NCBI GenBank assembly: GCA_001072465.1
Contig: JVKM01000030.1
Span: 1-64,000, forward strand
Direction: 5' to 3'
Origin: Xylanimonas cellulosilytica
Lineage (GTDB): Bacteria > Actinomycetota > Actinomycetes > Actinomycetales > Actinomycetaceae
Length of the DNA: 64,000 nt
The notes under the pieces were generated by a model. That model saw only the letters and a program-made list of their open reading frames with translations. It made no database searches and was not told the origin of the DNA. Below, in pieces: positions 1 to 7,582 of this stretch. The position numbers and the translations under genes are program-made. The stretch's first letter is position 1. Each line of letters begins with the position of its first letter.

Positions 1-27
1 GGGTTATAGGACACTAGGTGTTGCTGG
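1..27 (+). repeat. Left terminal inverted repeat of the IS
   Basis: Bases 1-27 are the reverse complement of 1301-1327 except at three central positions. The outer 13 and inner 10 bases match. Confidence 0.85.
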
Positions 28-31
28 TGGC

Positions 32-171
32 GTGACTTTTTGGCTTTCTGGTGCGGGAAAGTCGGTGTTTTAGTTGGTTGGGACCAACTATGAGGATGGA
101 CAAATCGTGTTGCTGGGAGGGTGACTTTTCGGCTTTGCTGCGCGGGAAAGTAGCTTTTTTAGTTGGTCGTG
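32..171 (+). repeat. Duplicated about 51-bp leader repeat inside the IS
   Basis: Bases 32-82 and 121-171 are imperfect direct repeats (41 of 51 identical, period 89) upstream of the transposase. In the first copy TAGTTGGT (71-78) forms a perfect 8-bp hairpin with ACCAACTA (83-90) around a TGGG loop. The second copy repeats TAGTTGGT at 160-167 but lacks the partner arm, so two alternative pairings with 83-90 are possible. A role in controlling transposase expression is only inference. Confidence 0.6.
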
Positions 172-185
172 TTTGCCTCGTTTCT

Positions 186-1298
186 GTGAATACTGCATCG
201 TGCCCTGTGTGTGGTTGCCCCATGATCCGTCACGGTAGGACTTCATCAGGTCGTCAGCGGTGGCGGTGTAAACCCTGCAAAATCACGACGTTGAACGAAA
301 TAGACTCCACGGCCAAGCATCTTGATGAGTTCTTGGCCTGGCTGCTCAGTCGGCGCCGTCAGGCGGATTTGCCTGGCGGGGGACGCTCGTTTCGCAGGCG
401 CTGTGAGCCATTGTGGCAGTTATGGCCGTTTAGCCCGATCGTCGATGAGGTTCATGACGTCATCTTCGTTGACGGTATCCACCTGGGCCGAGGTGCCGTG
501 GTTCTCATCGCTCAAACTCCCGATTGCGTGCTGGGTTGGTACGCGGCTAGGAGCGAGAATTCGCGTGCCTGGGAAGCACTCATGAGCCGCATCGCGCCAC
601 CGGCCCTGGTCGTCACTGACGGGGGCAGTGGGTTCGCGAAAGCCTGCAAGAGAATCTGGCCGACCACGCGCATCCAACGCTGCACCTTCCATGCGTATTG
701 CCGTATTCGCCAAGCCACCACAACGCGCCCCAAACTGGCGGCCTCACGAAGCTTATACGCTCTTGGGCAACAACTCTTGCACGTGGAGGGCCGAGAAGAA
801 GCTCAGGAATGGATCGGTGCCTACCAGGACTGGTGCACGCGCTGGAAGGACTTCTTGGAGGAGAAAACACGCAGGCCTGACGGAGGATGGGAATACACCC
901 ACGAACGTCTCGTTCGGGCTCGTAACAGTCTCAACAAGCTCATCAGGCAAGGCCTGTTGTTCACGTACCTGGACCCCACCTGGGATCAGCCGATGCCTGC
1001 AACAACCAACCAGATCGAAAGCACGAACGCGCGCCTACGCCAGATGCTGCGCGATCACCGTGGCATGCGCCTGACTCGACGCATGAAAGCCGTGTTTTGG
1101 TGGTGCTACACCCACTCTGCGCACCCACAGCCAGCAGCCCGCATCCTCGCCACCATGCCCACCGACGCAGACCTCGAAAACGCCTGGTATAACGCCAGCC
1201 AAACCCACCAAGCCACCGCCATTATCCCCGGCTGGGGCGACGCAATTTGCTGGAACGAACTCCACCACACCACCCCCTACCACAACACCTGGGACTAA
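186..1298 (+). CDS. IS256/IS1249-like DDE transposase
   Basis: This protein would cut and join the ends of the surrounding IS. Read from the GTG at 186 it has 370 residues. A CxxC...CxxC zinc ribbon (C6, C9, C28, C31) is followed by a catalytic core with candidate DDE residues D96 (FVDGIHL), D145 (VVTDGGSGF) and E278 (NQIESTNARLR). The RCTFH motif between the second D and the E is typical of the IS256/MULE-like fold. The frame is open from 51, but the extra 45 residues cover the repeated leader and look non-coding, so the zinc-ribbon GTG start is preferred. No clear Shine-Dalgarno precedes it. The frame is intact, so the enzyme may be active. Confidence 0.82.
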   Translation: MNTASCPVCGCPMIRHGRTSSGRQRWRCKPCKITTLNEIDSTAKHLDEFLAWLLSRRRQADLPGGGRSFRRRCEPLWQLWPFSPIVDEVHDVIFVDGIHLGRGAVVLIAQTPDCVLGWYAARSENSRAWEALMSRIAPPALVVTDGGSGFAKACKRIWPTTRIQRCTFHAYCRIRQATTTRPKLAASRSLYALGQQLLHVEGREEAQEWIGAYQDWCTRWKDFLEEKTRRPDGGWEYTHERLVRARNSLNKLIRQGLLFTYLDPTWDQPMPATTNQIESTNARLRQMLRDHRGMRLTRRMKAVFWWCYTHSAHPQPAARILATMPTDADLENAWYNASQTHQATAIIPGWGDAICWNELHHTTPYHNTWD

Positions 1299-1300
1299 CC

Positions 1301-1327
1301 CCAGCAACACGAAATGTCCTATAACCC
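1301..1327 (+). repeat. Right terminal inverted repeat of the IS
   Basis: Bases 1301-1327 mirror bases 1-27. The transposase stop codon lies immediately upstream (1296-1298). Confidence 0.85.
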
Positions 1328-1341
1328 TATACTTGGGTGTC
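1328..1341 (+). promoter_or_regulatory. -10 box abutting the IS right end
   Basis: TATACT at 1328-1333 starts at the first base after the IS and lies 8 bases before the ATG at 1342. Transcription would begin at or near the ATG, giving a leaderless mRNA. Any -35 region falls inside the IS end and is weak (around 1305-1310). The insertion may therefore have replaced the original upstream promoter half. Confidence 0.5.
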
Positions 1342-2010
1342 ATGGACCGCACCATTATTCACGTTATGCGCCACGGCGAGGTGGACAATCCCGACGGTGT
1401 TTTGTACGGGCGGCTGCCCGGTTTTGGGCTGACGGAGCTGGGGCACGCGATGGCTGCCCGCGTCGCAGAGTATCTGGTGGATTCGGGTGCGGATATTGCT
1501 CGCGTGATTTCGTCACCGCTGCTGCGCGCGCAGTTGACGGCGGCTCCGACGGCGGCCGCGTACGACCTGAGTATCCAGTCCGATCCGCGCCTCATTGAGT
1601 CGGACAACGTCTTCGAGGGTCTGCCGGTGAACACCAACCGCGCGATGCTGGCGAACCCGAAGTACTACAAGTACTACTGCAATCCGCTGCGTCCCTCGTG
1701 GGGTGAACCCTATCGGGATATCGCGTCGCGTATGAGTGCGGCCCTCTCCTCGGCGCTGCGCGAGGCCCGGGGGCGTGAGGCGCTCGTCGTGTCCCACCAG
1801 AATCCGATCGTGACGCTGACGCGCTTCGTGAACGGCCAGCCACTCGCCCACGCGCCGAAGTCACGCCACTGTGCGCTCGCGTCGATCACGTCGTTTATCT
1901 TCTCGGGGGCGACGCTGGTGGGCACCTCCTACGCGGAGCCTGCAGCGGACCTCGTTGCGATGGCGAAGGATATGACGCCGGGGGATTCGCAGGCAGATCT
2001 GCGCCGCTGA
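1342..2010 (+). CDS. Histidine phosphatase family protein
   Basis: The protein (222 residues from ATG 1342) is a phosphoglycerate-mutase-like histidine phosphatase. The catalytic RHGE motif is at the N-terminus and a second conserved histidine lies in VVSHQNP near residue 150. These enzymes form a phosphohistidine intermediate and dephosphorylate small metabolites or proteins; the substrate cannot be read from sequence. It lacks a signal peptide and should be cytosolic. An upstream in-frame TTG at 1333 is possible, but the ATG fits the leaderless pattern. Its expression may depend on the promoter at the IS junction. Confidence 0.85.
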   Translation: MDRTIIHVMRHGEVDNPDGVLYGRLPGFGLTELGHAMAARVAEYLVDSGADIARVISSPLLRAQLTAAPTAAAYDLSIQSDPRLIESDNVFEGLPVNTNRAMLANPKYYKYYCNPLRPSWGEPYRDIASRMSAALSSALREARGREALVVSHQNPIVTLTRFVNGQPLAHAPKSRHCALASITSFIFSGATLVGTSYAEPAADLVAMAKDMTPGDSQADLRR

Positions 2011-2079
2011 CCGTACCCGCCGGGCGGCCGCGTCGCGCCCAGGCAGGGCAGTGTCCGAGGCGTGCGGTGTGAGCGTCGC

Positions 2080-2472
2080 TCAGTTGGCCTCGTCGCCGGA
2101 ATCCTCGGCGGGGTCGGTCCCCTCATCCTCGGAGTGCTTGCGCTGTTCCTGCGTGCGACGTTCCTCCTCGCGGCGCTTGCGCTGGATGTCGCGCTCGAGT
2201 CGGAACAGGAACTCCGGGTCGTCGTCGGGGGCGGAGGGGCGCTTGGGGGCCTCGGACGTGCGCGCCTGCTTCTTTTCCGCGCGCGATACCCAGCGCAGGA
2301 CCAGCCAGGCGATGGGGCCGATGGCGGCGATCGTCGCGGTGAAGAGGATGATCATCAGCCAGATGGGCTTGGCGATCTTTCCGGGCATCTCGTCTTCGGG
2401 CGTGCGGTGCCAGTCAGCGGCAGCGTAGATGGTGACTGCGAGCATTGCGACGACGAAGACGATCCTGGCCAT
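2080..2472 (-). CDS. Small PLDc_N-type membrane protein
   Basis: This is a 130-residue protein. A first membrane helix at the extreme N-terminus is followed by a short hydrophilic stretch and a second helix at about residues 38-60 (IWLMIILFTATIAAIGPIAWL). A highly charged, probably coiled tail rich in Arg and Glu follows. The two-helix layout matches the phospholipase D nuclease N-terminal (PLDc_N) family, common beside menaquinone and cytochrome biogenesis genes in actinobacteria. No catalytic HKD motif is present, so no enzyme activity is expected. A -10 (TATGCT) sits 6 bases before its ATG, predicting a leaderless message. Confidence 0.7.
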   Translation of the reverse strand: MARIVFVVAMLAVTIYAAADWHRTPEDEMPGKIAKPIWLMIILFTATIAAIGPIAWLVLRWVSRAEKKQARTSEAPKRPSAPDDDPEFLFRLERDIQRKRREEERRTQEQRKHSEDEGTDPAEDSGDEAN

Positions 2473-2484
2473 GCCCCTAGCATA
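2473..2484 (-). promoter_or_regulatory. Leaderless -10 for the PLDc_N gene
   Basis: On the minus strand TATGCT (complement of 2479-2484) is followed by six bases and then the ATG. No -35 was convincing. Confidence 0.5.
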
Positions 2485-2548
2485 GGGGCGTGGGCCGTCT
2501 CACGCTGGCGCGTTCACTCCCGGAGCAATCGGAGGAGCCGCGCGGCGT

Positions 2549-3454
2549 TCAGGTGCGTGTGACGCGGGGGAGGTTCGCGTACGAGGGGGCGGCACCCGGT
2601 GCGAGGACCGCCGTCGACCCGGCTCGGATGCCGTCGGCCACGGCCTCGGCGAAAGGCTTGCCGAGGGCGATGGCGGCCGCCAGCGCGCCCACGCATGCGT
2701 CCCCGGCCCCCGTGGTGTCCACGGTCTCGCCGAGGGTGAGTGCGGGGCAGTGCCCGGCCTCGCTGCCCGACGCCCACGCCGCGCCGTCCGCGCCGAGCGT
2801 CACCATGACGTGCTTGGGGCCGAGGCCTCGCAGCGCCCGCGCGACGCCGATCGCCTCGGTCGGGCTGGCCGGGGCGGGCATGCCGAGCGTCAGGCCTGCC
2901 TCCGTCTCGTTCATGACGAGAACGTCGACGCGCGCCATGAATGCGGCGTCGGTGGGGCGGGCGGGGGCCAGGTTGAGCAGGACGCGCGCGCCAAACGAGT
3001 GCGCCCACGCGAGGGCTTCGGCGTCGGCCTCGGCAGGGATTTCGGCCTGCAGGACGACGATGTCGGCGGGGGCGGGGAACAACGAGGCCTTGGCGCGCTC
3101 GACGGTCACGGTTGCGTTCGCCCCGGCGTCGAGGATGATCGTGTTCTCACCCGAGGAGGAGACAGTGATGAGTGCGGTCCCGGAGGGCCCGTCGACCTCG
3201 CGCAGGTGGGTGACATCCACGTCATGAGATGCCAGCTCCTCGCGCAGGCGCTGGCCCGAGGGATCCTTGCCGACCGCGCCCACAAAGAAGACGGGGACCC
3301 CCGAATGCGCGGCCGCGGCAGCCTGGTTTGCGCCCTTACCGCCGAGGCCGTAGGTGAGCGAGGTACCCGAGAGCGTTTCGCCGGGGTTTGGGAAACGGTC
3401 GACGGTGACCGTGACGTCCTGGTTGATGGAACCGACAACGATGACGCGAGACAT
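2549..3454 (-). CDS. rbsK: Ribokinase
   Basis: Ribokinase phosphorylates D-ribose to ribose-5-phosphate with ATP in the cytosol. The 301-residue PfkB-family protein shows the N-terminal substrate motif (GSINQD), the glycine-rich GGKGANQA signature near residue 40, and the DTTGAGDA anion-hole and catalytic-base motif near the C-terminus. All three are typical of ribokinase. The start was set at ATG 3454 because AAAGGAG lies six bases upstream; the frame stays open nine codons further without a ribosome site. No ribose transporter or rbsR is adjacent, so ribose or nucleoside salvage uptake must be encoded elsewhere. Confidence 0.88.
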   Translation of the reverse strand: MSRVIVVGSINQDVTVTVDRFPNPGETLSGTSLTYGLGGKGANQAAAAAHSGVPVFFVGAVGKDPSGQRLREELASHDVDVTHLREVDGPSGTALITVSSSGENTIILDAGANATVTVERAKASLFPAPADIVVLQAEIPAEADAEALAWAHSFGARVLLNLAPARPTDAAFMARVDVLVMNETEAGLTLGMPAPASPTEAIGVARALRGLGPKHVMVTLGADGAAWASGSEAGHCPALTLGETVDTTGAGDACVGALAAAIALGKPFAEAVADGIRAGSTAVLAPGAAPSYANLPRVTRT

Positions 3455-3558
3455 GGTGCTCCTTTGCGAGGGATGATTCATTGTGCCACGTCAGGGGTGC
3501 TGCGTTGTGGCTTTGGACACTTACGTGTCGGTATGTGCTCCGCGTCTGTTCACCCCTC

Positions 3559-3613
3559 TTGAATTAAGTACAGCTTCATTCGAGTACTAGTTTCCTGTAA
3601 TAGTACTAAATGT
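3559..3613 (+). promoter_or_regulatory. Putative operator/promoter of the MFS gene
   Basis: In a locally AT-rich stretch, AGTACTA (3583-3589) and TAGTACT (3601-3607) form a perfect inverted repeat with an 11-base spacer. A related AAGTAC lies at 3566-3571. TAATAG (3598-3603) could serve as a -10. The symmetry suggests binding by a dimeric repressor, but no regulator gene is adjacent. Confidence 0.45.
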
Positions 3614-3637
3614 TTGATTTGTGGTGAACTAATCGCC

Positions 3638-5071
3638 GTGCGCACGCTCCGGTTCTTCATCTCCTCGCGGGCGGCAGGTCCCACCTGCCGCGTCGCCACC
3701 GTCCCCTCGCAGGTCATCCGAGGGGAGGCCTCGGCCCCCGCGGTCAACGTGCGCACCGTCGCCACGGACGGCGAATACGCGGACGGGCCGGCGCGCGTGC
3801 TCCTGCCGCTTCTCGGCATCTACGCGCTCGGGACCGTCTCCCTCCAGGGGTTCAACCTCGTCTACCTGCGCGTCGCCCAGGATATCGGCGCGGGGGACGC
3901 CTCCGGCCTCATCACTGCGATCCCCGGCATCGTCCTCGGCGTCGCCTGCTTCCTGTACGGAACCCTCGGAGACTTCATCCCGCTGCGCCGCATCGTCGAC
4001 GTGGGCATCGGACTCATCGTCGCGGGGTCCCTGCTCGGCTTCGTCTTCTCCTCGTCGCTGGTCGGCGTCATCGTCGCCCGAGCACTCCAAACCCTCGGAT
4101 ACCAGGCTGCCGCCTCCGCGTACATGATCCTGGCGACCGCCATCCGTGACCCGAAGAAACGAGGCCTCTACGTGGGCCTGATGTGCGCGGCCTTCCAGGG
4201 CGGCACCGCGATCGGCATGCTGGCTGGCGGTATCCTCGCCGACATCAACTGGGCTCTGCTCCTCCTCATTCCCCTGGCCGGCCTCGCCTGCCTGCCGATC
4301 ATGGGGCGTCGTGTCCCCGCGCGCGCCCACGCCGGGCGCGTCGACGTCGTTGGCCTCGCGATCTTCTCCTCCCTGGCTCTGCTGCTCACCCTGGTCGCCG
4401 CGAACCCGCACTGGTGGCTCATCGCGGGCCTCATCCTCGGCGGCGTCCTCTTCTGGCGCTACATCGGGCGTGCGCGCGCCCCCTTCATCACGCGTTCCTT
4501 CTTCATGAACGTGCCGTGGGCGCGCTCGATCAGCCTCATCGTCATCGTCTACTGCATGAACTTCACGGTCGCGCCCCTCATGAACGGCATCGGCGCCGCC
4601 AACTACGGGCTTACGCCCGCGCAGGTGTCCGTGCGCCTGCTGCCCGCCTACTGCGTCGCCCTGGCCACCGCCATGACGTCGGGCGCAGTCATGTCGCGCA
4701 TCGGGCGCGGCCGTACCGTGCGCGTGTGCGTGACCCTCATCCTCGTGGGCACCGCCCTCATTGCGCTGTGCATGAGCATGGGCCCGTGGGTGATCACAGC
4801 CGCCATGTGCTTCATCTACGCGGGCTTCGGCGCCCTGTTCACGCCCATCTACGACACGGTCTTCGCGACCGTCGCCCCCGGCCAGAATGGGCGCGCCGTC
4901 GCCATGAACGACCTCGCCATGCAGGGTAGCGCCGCGATCGGCATCGGCGTGTTCACGCCCCTGCTCGCCTCGGGTGCCTTCCGGGCTATCGCCCTCATCT
5001 GCGTCGTTGCGGCAGCGACTGGTATCGCCGGGGACTGGCTGCACGAATACCTGTACCGCCGCGGGCGCTGA
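3638..5071 (+). CDS. MFS transporter, TetL/DHA2-like
   Basis: This is a hydrophobic multi-spanning protein of about 477 residues. A short hydrophilic N-terminus is followed by regularly spaced membrane helices from the VLLPLLGIYALG segment onward. The number of hydrophobic segments and the helix 5-6 region (GGTAIGMLAGGILADINWALLLLIP) resemble the 14-helix proton-coupled drug exporters of the TetL/DHA2 type. Substrate is unknown. The start is uncertain: the frame is open from TTG 3614, GTG 3638 is the first plausible initiator, and no Shine-Dalgarno is visible. It converges on menA, separated by a GC-rich hairpin. Confidence 0.75.
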   Translation: MRTLRFFISSRAAGPTCRVATVPSQVIRGEASAPAVNVRTVATDGEYADGPARVLLPLLGIYALGTVSLQGFNLVYLRVAQDIGAGDASGLITAIPGIVLGVACFLYGTLGDFIPLRRIVDVGIGLIVAGSLLGFVFSSSLVGVIVARALQTLGYQAAASAYMILATAIRDPKKRGLYVGLMCAAFQGGTAIGMLAGGILADINWALLLLIPLAGLACLPIMGRRVPARAHAGRVDVVGLAIFSSLALLLTLVAANPHWWLIAGLILGGVLFWRYIGRARAPFITRSFFMNVPWARSISLIVIVYCMNFTVAPLMNGIGAANYGLTPAQVSVRLLPAYCVALATAMTSGAVMSRIGRGRTVRVCVTLILVGTALIALCMSMGPWVITAAMCFIYAGFGALFTPIYDTVFATVAPGQNGRAVAMNDLAMQGSAAIGIGVFTPLLASGAFRAIALICVVAAATGIAGDWLHEYLYRRGR

Positions 5072-5104
5072 GGCGGGGAGCGCAGAGCAGCCCCGGCCTC
5101 GTTC
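5070..5104. terminator. Bidirectional terminator between the MFS gene and menA
   Basis: GAGGCGGGG (5070-5078) pairs with CCCCGGCCTC (5091-5100) with one bulge, between two convergent genes. The right arm continues as GTTCTT. The same arms recur at 31733-31795. Confidence 0.5.
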
Positions 5105-5998
5105 TTAGGACAGGAGTAGCGCGAGTGCAGCCAGGAGCGCCCACGCCAGGGTGAAGAACCCCGTGTTGCGTAGCACTGTGATGAGCTCGCGGCCCGAGGC
5201 ACCGGTGAGAACCGGGAGGCTCACTCCGGCAGCCCACGCTCCCGCGCCCACGCCCAGCGCGCCCGTCGCGAGGGGATGCAGCCCCACCGCGACGCCCAGC
5301 ACGACGATCAACGCGACGGGAAGCCACGCGCACGCCGCAAACACCCAGCGCGACGGGCGATCGCCCAGGCGCACGGCGGCGGTCATCTTGCCGGACTCGC
5401 GGTCCGTCGGAATGTCGCGGATGTTATTGGCCATCAGCAGCGCCACCGACAGGAGGCCCAGCGCCGACGCGCTCATCCACAGCCACCACGGAGCCGATTG
5501 CACCTGCGTCCACGCCGTGCCCACACATGCCAGCAGACCGAAGAACACGAAGACCATCAGCTCCGACAGGCCGATGCCCATGTACGCATACGGGTGCTTA
5601 CCGCCCGTGTAGAACCACGCGGCCACGACCGCCGCGGCGCCCGCAGCGATCAGCCACCAGGTGCCCGACACGGCAACCAGGGCGAGGCCTGCCACGCCGG
5701 CCACCGCGAACGAACCGAGCGCGGCCGCCAGGACCGTCTTCGGTTTGGCGAGGCCGCCGCCCGTCAGGCGCGCAGGCCCCTTGCGGTTGTCGTCCGTGCC
5801 GCGAATGCCATCCGAATAATCGTTCGCGTAATTGACCCCCACCTGCAGGGCCAGCGCCACCAGCAGTGCCAGGGCAGCGCGCGCTGCGCTGAAACCCCCC
5901 AGGTAGTGCGCGGCCGCAGAACCCACGATCACGGGCGCGGCGGCGGCAGGGAGGGTGCGCAGGCGAGCGCCTTCAATCCAGTCAGAAACGGAAGCCAT
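5105..5998 (-). CDS. menA: 1,4-dihydroxy-2-naphthoate polyprenyltransferase
   Basis: MenA attaches the polyprenyl chain to 1,4-dihydroxy-2-naphthoate in the membrane, giving demethylmenaquinone. The protein (297 residues) is a UbiA-superfamily polytopic membrane protein. It has the first aspartate-rich motif NDYSDGIRGTD near residue 60 and the second DIPTDRESGK near residue 195, which bind the prenyl diphosphate through magnesium. The ATG at 5998 is preceded by TACACT with a 7-base gap, the leaderless arrangement seen repeatedly here. An in-frame GTG two codons upstream is less likely. menE follows upstream on the same strand, and other men genes lie further on. Confidence 0.93.
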   Translation of the reverse strand: MASVSDWIEGARLRTLPAAAAPVIVGSAAAHYLGGFSAARAALALLVALALQVGVNYANDYSDGIRGTDDNRKGPARLTGGGLAKPKTVLAAALGSFAVAGVAGLALVAVSGTWWLIAAGAAAVVAAWFYTGGKHPYAYMGIGLSELMVFVFFGLLACVGTAWTQVQSAPWWLWMSASALGLLSVALLMANNIRDIPTDRESGKMTAAVRLGDRPSRWVFAACAWLPVALIVVLGVAVGLHPLATGALGVGAGAWAAGVSLPVLTGASGRELITVLRNTGFFTLAWALLAALALLLS

Positions 5999-6011
5999 GC
6001 CCACCAGTGTA
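5999..6011 (-). promoter_or_regulatory. Leaderless -10 of menA
   Basis: TACACT (complement of 6006-6011) lies 7 bases before the menA ATG, in the short gap between menE and menA. menA can therefore be transcribed independently of menE. Confidence 0.5.
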
Positions 6012-6041
6012 GTTGGAGCGGGCGCGGGTCCGGGCAGCGGG

Positions 6042-7364
6042 TTAGCGCACCCACTCCCGCTCGGTGCCCGAGGCCTCGGCCGCAGCCTGCGCGGCGGCGG
6101 CGCGGTCGATCTTGTCGAAGCCTAGGTAGGGGAGGGCCTCGACGGCCACAATCCGGCGAGGAGCCTGCGCGCGCCCGATGTGTGCCGCCGCGTGCTCGCG
6201 AATCGCTGAGCCGAGCTCCGCCATCTCCAGCGAATCCGACGGCATCTGATCGACAACCACGAGCGCGGTCACCACATGGCCCCACTTCTCGTCCGGGGTG
6301 CCCAGAATCCATGCGTCCGACACGCCCTCGAAGGAACGTACCGCGCGGCGCACCGGACCCGGCGCGATCGACAGGCCGCCCGAGACGATCACGTCGTCGG
6401 CGCGGCCGCGCACCTCCACCGTCCCCGAAGCCCGGATAATGCCCAGGTCCCCGGTGAGCAGCCAACGGTGGCCGCCCTCGTCGAAGAAGGGGCTCTCCGC
6501 GTCCAGGTAGCGTGTCATGAGCGTCGGGCCGTGGATCGCCAGGCGCGTGCGCCCGTCCCAATCCACGGCGCGCACCGACGTGCCCGGCAGGGGCTTGCCG
6601 TCGTACACGCAGCCGCCCGCCGTCTCCGTCATGCCGTAGGTCAGGCGCACCTTCAGGCCAGCCTCGCTGGCGCGTGCGAGCAGCTGCTGGTTGGTCGCCG
6701 CCCCACCCACGAGGATCGCCGCCAGGGAGCGCATCGGCCCCACGACCTCCTCGCCAGCGTCGAGGCACTGGGCGAGCTGGGTGGGCACGAGCGACAGGTA
6801 GCCGGGCATGTCGTCCTGCGTGGCGCCCTGAATCGCAGGCAGGAGGGCGCGGGGGTCGAAACCCTCGGAGGTGTCGACGATCTGCGGGTTCGTCTCCGCG
6901 ACTGCCGCGCGCAGCAGGATCATCGCGCCCGCGATGTGGTGCGCCGGCATCGCCAGGATCCAACGGCCCGGGCCCTCTAGGGCCAGCTCGGTCGCCTTCG
7001 CCGAGGCCATGAGCGCCTCGATCGACAGGCCAACGAGGCGCGGGCTGCCCGCACTCGACCCCGACGTTGGGACAACCAGGTCAATACCGTCGAAGAAATT
7101 CGGGTCCGCGTTGATCGCCTTGGCGAGGCCGGGGTAGCGGTCCTCCGGGAAAGCCTCCTCGGGCGTCACCGCGGAGCCGCGCAGCGTCGCCGGGGGCACA
7201 TCTTCCGGGGCGCGCAGGACGACAACCGTGTGGGGCGCCGGATGATTGGGGTCCGCCTGGCGCTCCTCGTACAGCTCCACGAGCTTGTGGATCGATGCGT
7301 TCGCCAGAGCGACCGCACCGATAGCGGTGCCTCCCGGCACAACAAGAAGTCGCGGCGCAGCCAT
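6042..7364 (-). CDS. menE: o-Succinylbenzoate-CoA ligase
   Basis: MenE activates o-succinylbenzoate with ATP and CoA before ring closure by MenB. The 440-residue protein belongs to the AMP-binding (ANL) superfamily. It shows the phosphate loop TSGSSAGSPR, the adenine motif YGMTETAGG, the hinge motif TGDLG with GRADDVIVSGG, and the C-terminal lysine in GFDKIDR that serves the adenylation half-reaction. The start ATG 7364 has GGGAGG six bases upstream; the frame is open 29 codons further, but that part is not conserved-looking. It is transcribed toward menA. A minus-strand TATATG (complement of 7394-7399) is a possible -10. Confidence 0.88.
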   Translation of the reverse strand: MAAPRLLVVPGGTAIGAVALANASIHKLVELYEERQADPNHPAPHTVVVLRAPEDVPPATLRGSAVTPEEAFPEDRYPGLAKAINADPNFFDGIDLVVPTSGSSAGSPRLVGLSIEALMASAKATELALEGPGRWILAMPAHHIAGAMILLRAAVAETNPQIVDTSEGFDPRALLPAIQGATQDDMPGYLSLVPTQLAQCLDAGEEVVGPMRSLAAILVGGAATNQQLLARASEAGLKVRLTYGMTETAGGCVYDGKPLPGTSVRAVDWDGRTRLAIHGPTLMTRYLDAESPFFDEGGHRWLLTGDLGIIRASGTVEVRGRADDVIVSGGLSIAPGPVRRAVRSFEGVSDAWILGTPDEKWGHVVTALVVVDQMPSDSLEMAELGSAIREHAAAHIGRAQAPRRIVAVEALPYLGFDKIDRAAAAQAAAEASGTEREWVR

Positions 7365-7568
7365 GATGAGCCTCCCAAAGTCGACGGCGAACGCATATAC
7401 AACCAGGATAAAGGCTTGCGTTGTTGCAGGTGGTGAGGGGCTTCGCGGCAATAATCACGTTTGTCGGTTGTTTTGTTGGATGAAAGGGCGGGATTTCGCC
7501 CCTTTCCTTGTGGTCGATAACTCAGCTGAAAATTCAACGGAATTTACCCGCAAGCGCACACGAGGCTA

Positions 7569-7582
7569 TACGATAAGAAACG
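7569..7582 (+). promoter_or_regulatory. -10 box of the L,D-transpeptidase gene
   Basis: TACGAT (7569-7574) is followed by eight bases and the ATG at 7583, with no ribosome site between, so the mRNA is probably leaderless. Upstream in the menE divergent gap a G/C hairpin occupies about 7482-7507. Confidence 0.45.

Larger units (their letters stand above)
1..1327 (+). mobile_element. Complete insertion sequence, IS256/IS1249-like
   Basis: The element is bounded by terminal inverted repeats at 1-27 and 1301-1327 that match at 24 of 27 positions (outer ends GGGTTATAGGAC). It carries one transposase gene. The window begins exactly on the outer base of the left repeat, so a target-site duplication cannot be checked. 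Such a start is also what a contig broken at a repeated IS would show. The right end stops directly against a TATACT box that precedes the next gene. Confidence 0.85.

Noticed and set aside
7365-7582. Cyclic-di-AMP (ydaO) riboswitch before the L,D-transpeptidase gene
   Set aside because: Cell-wall enzyme genes often have one, but the conserved ydaO core was not found and the -10 sits next to the start codon.
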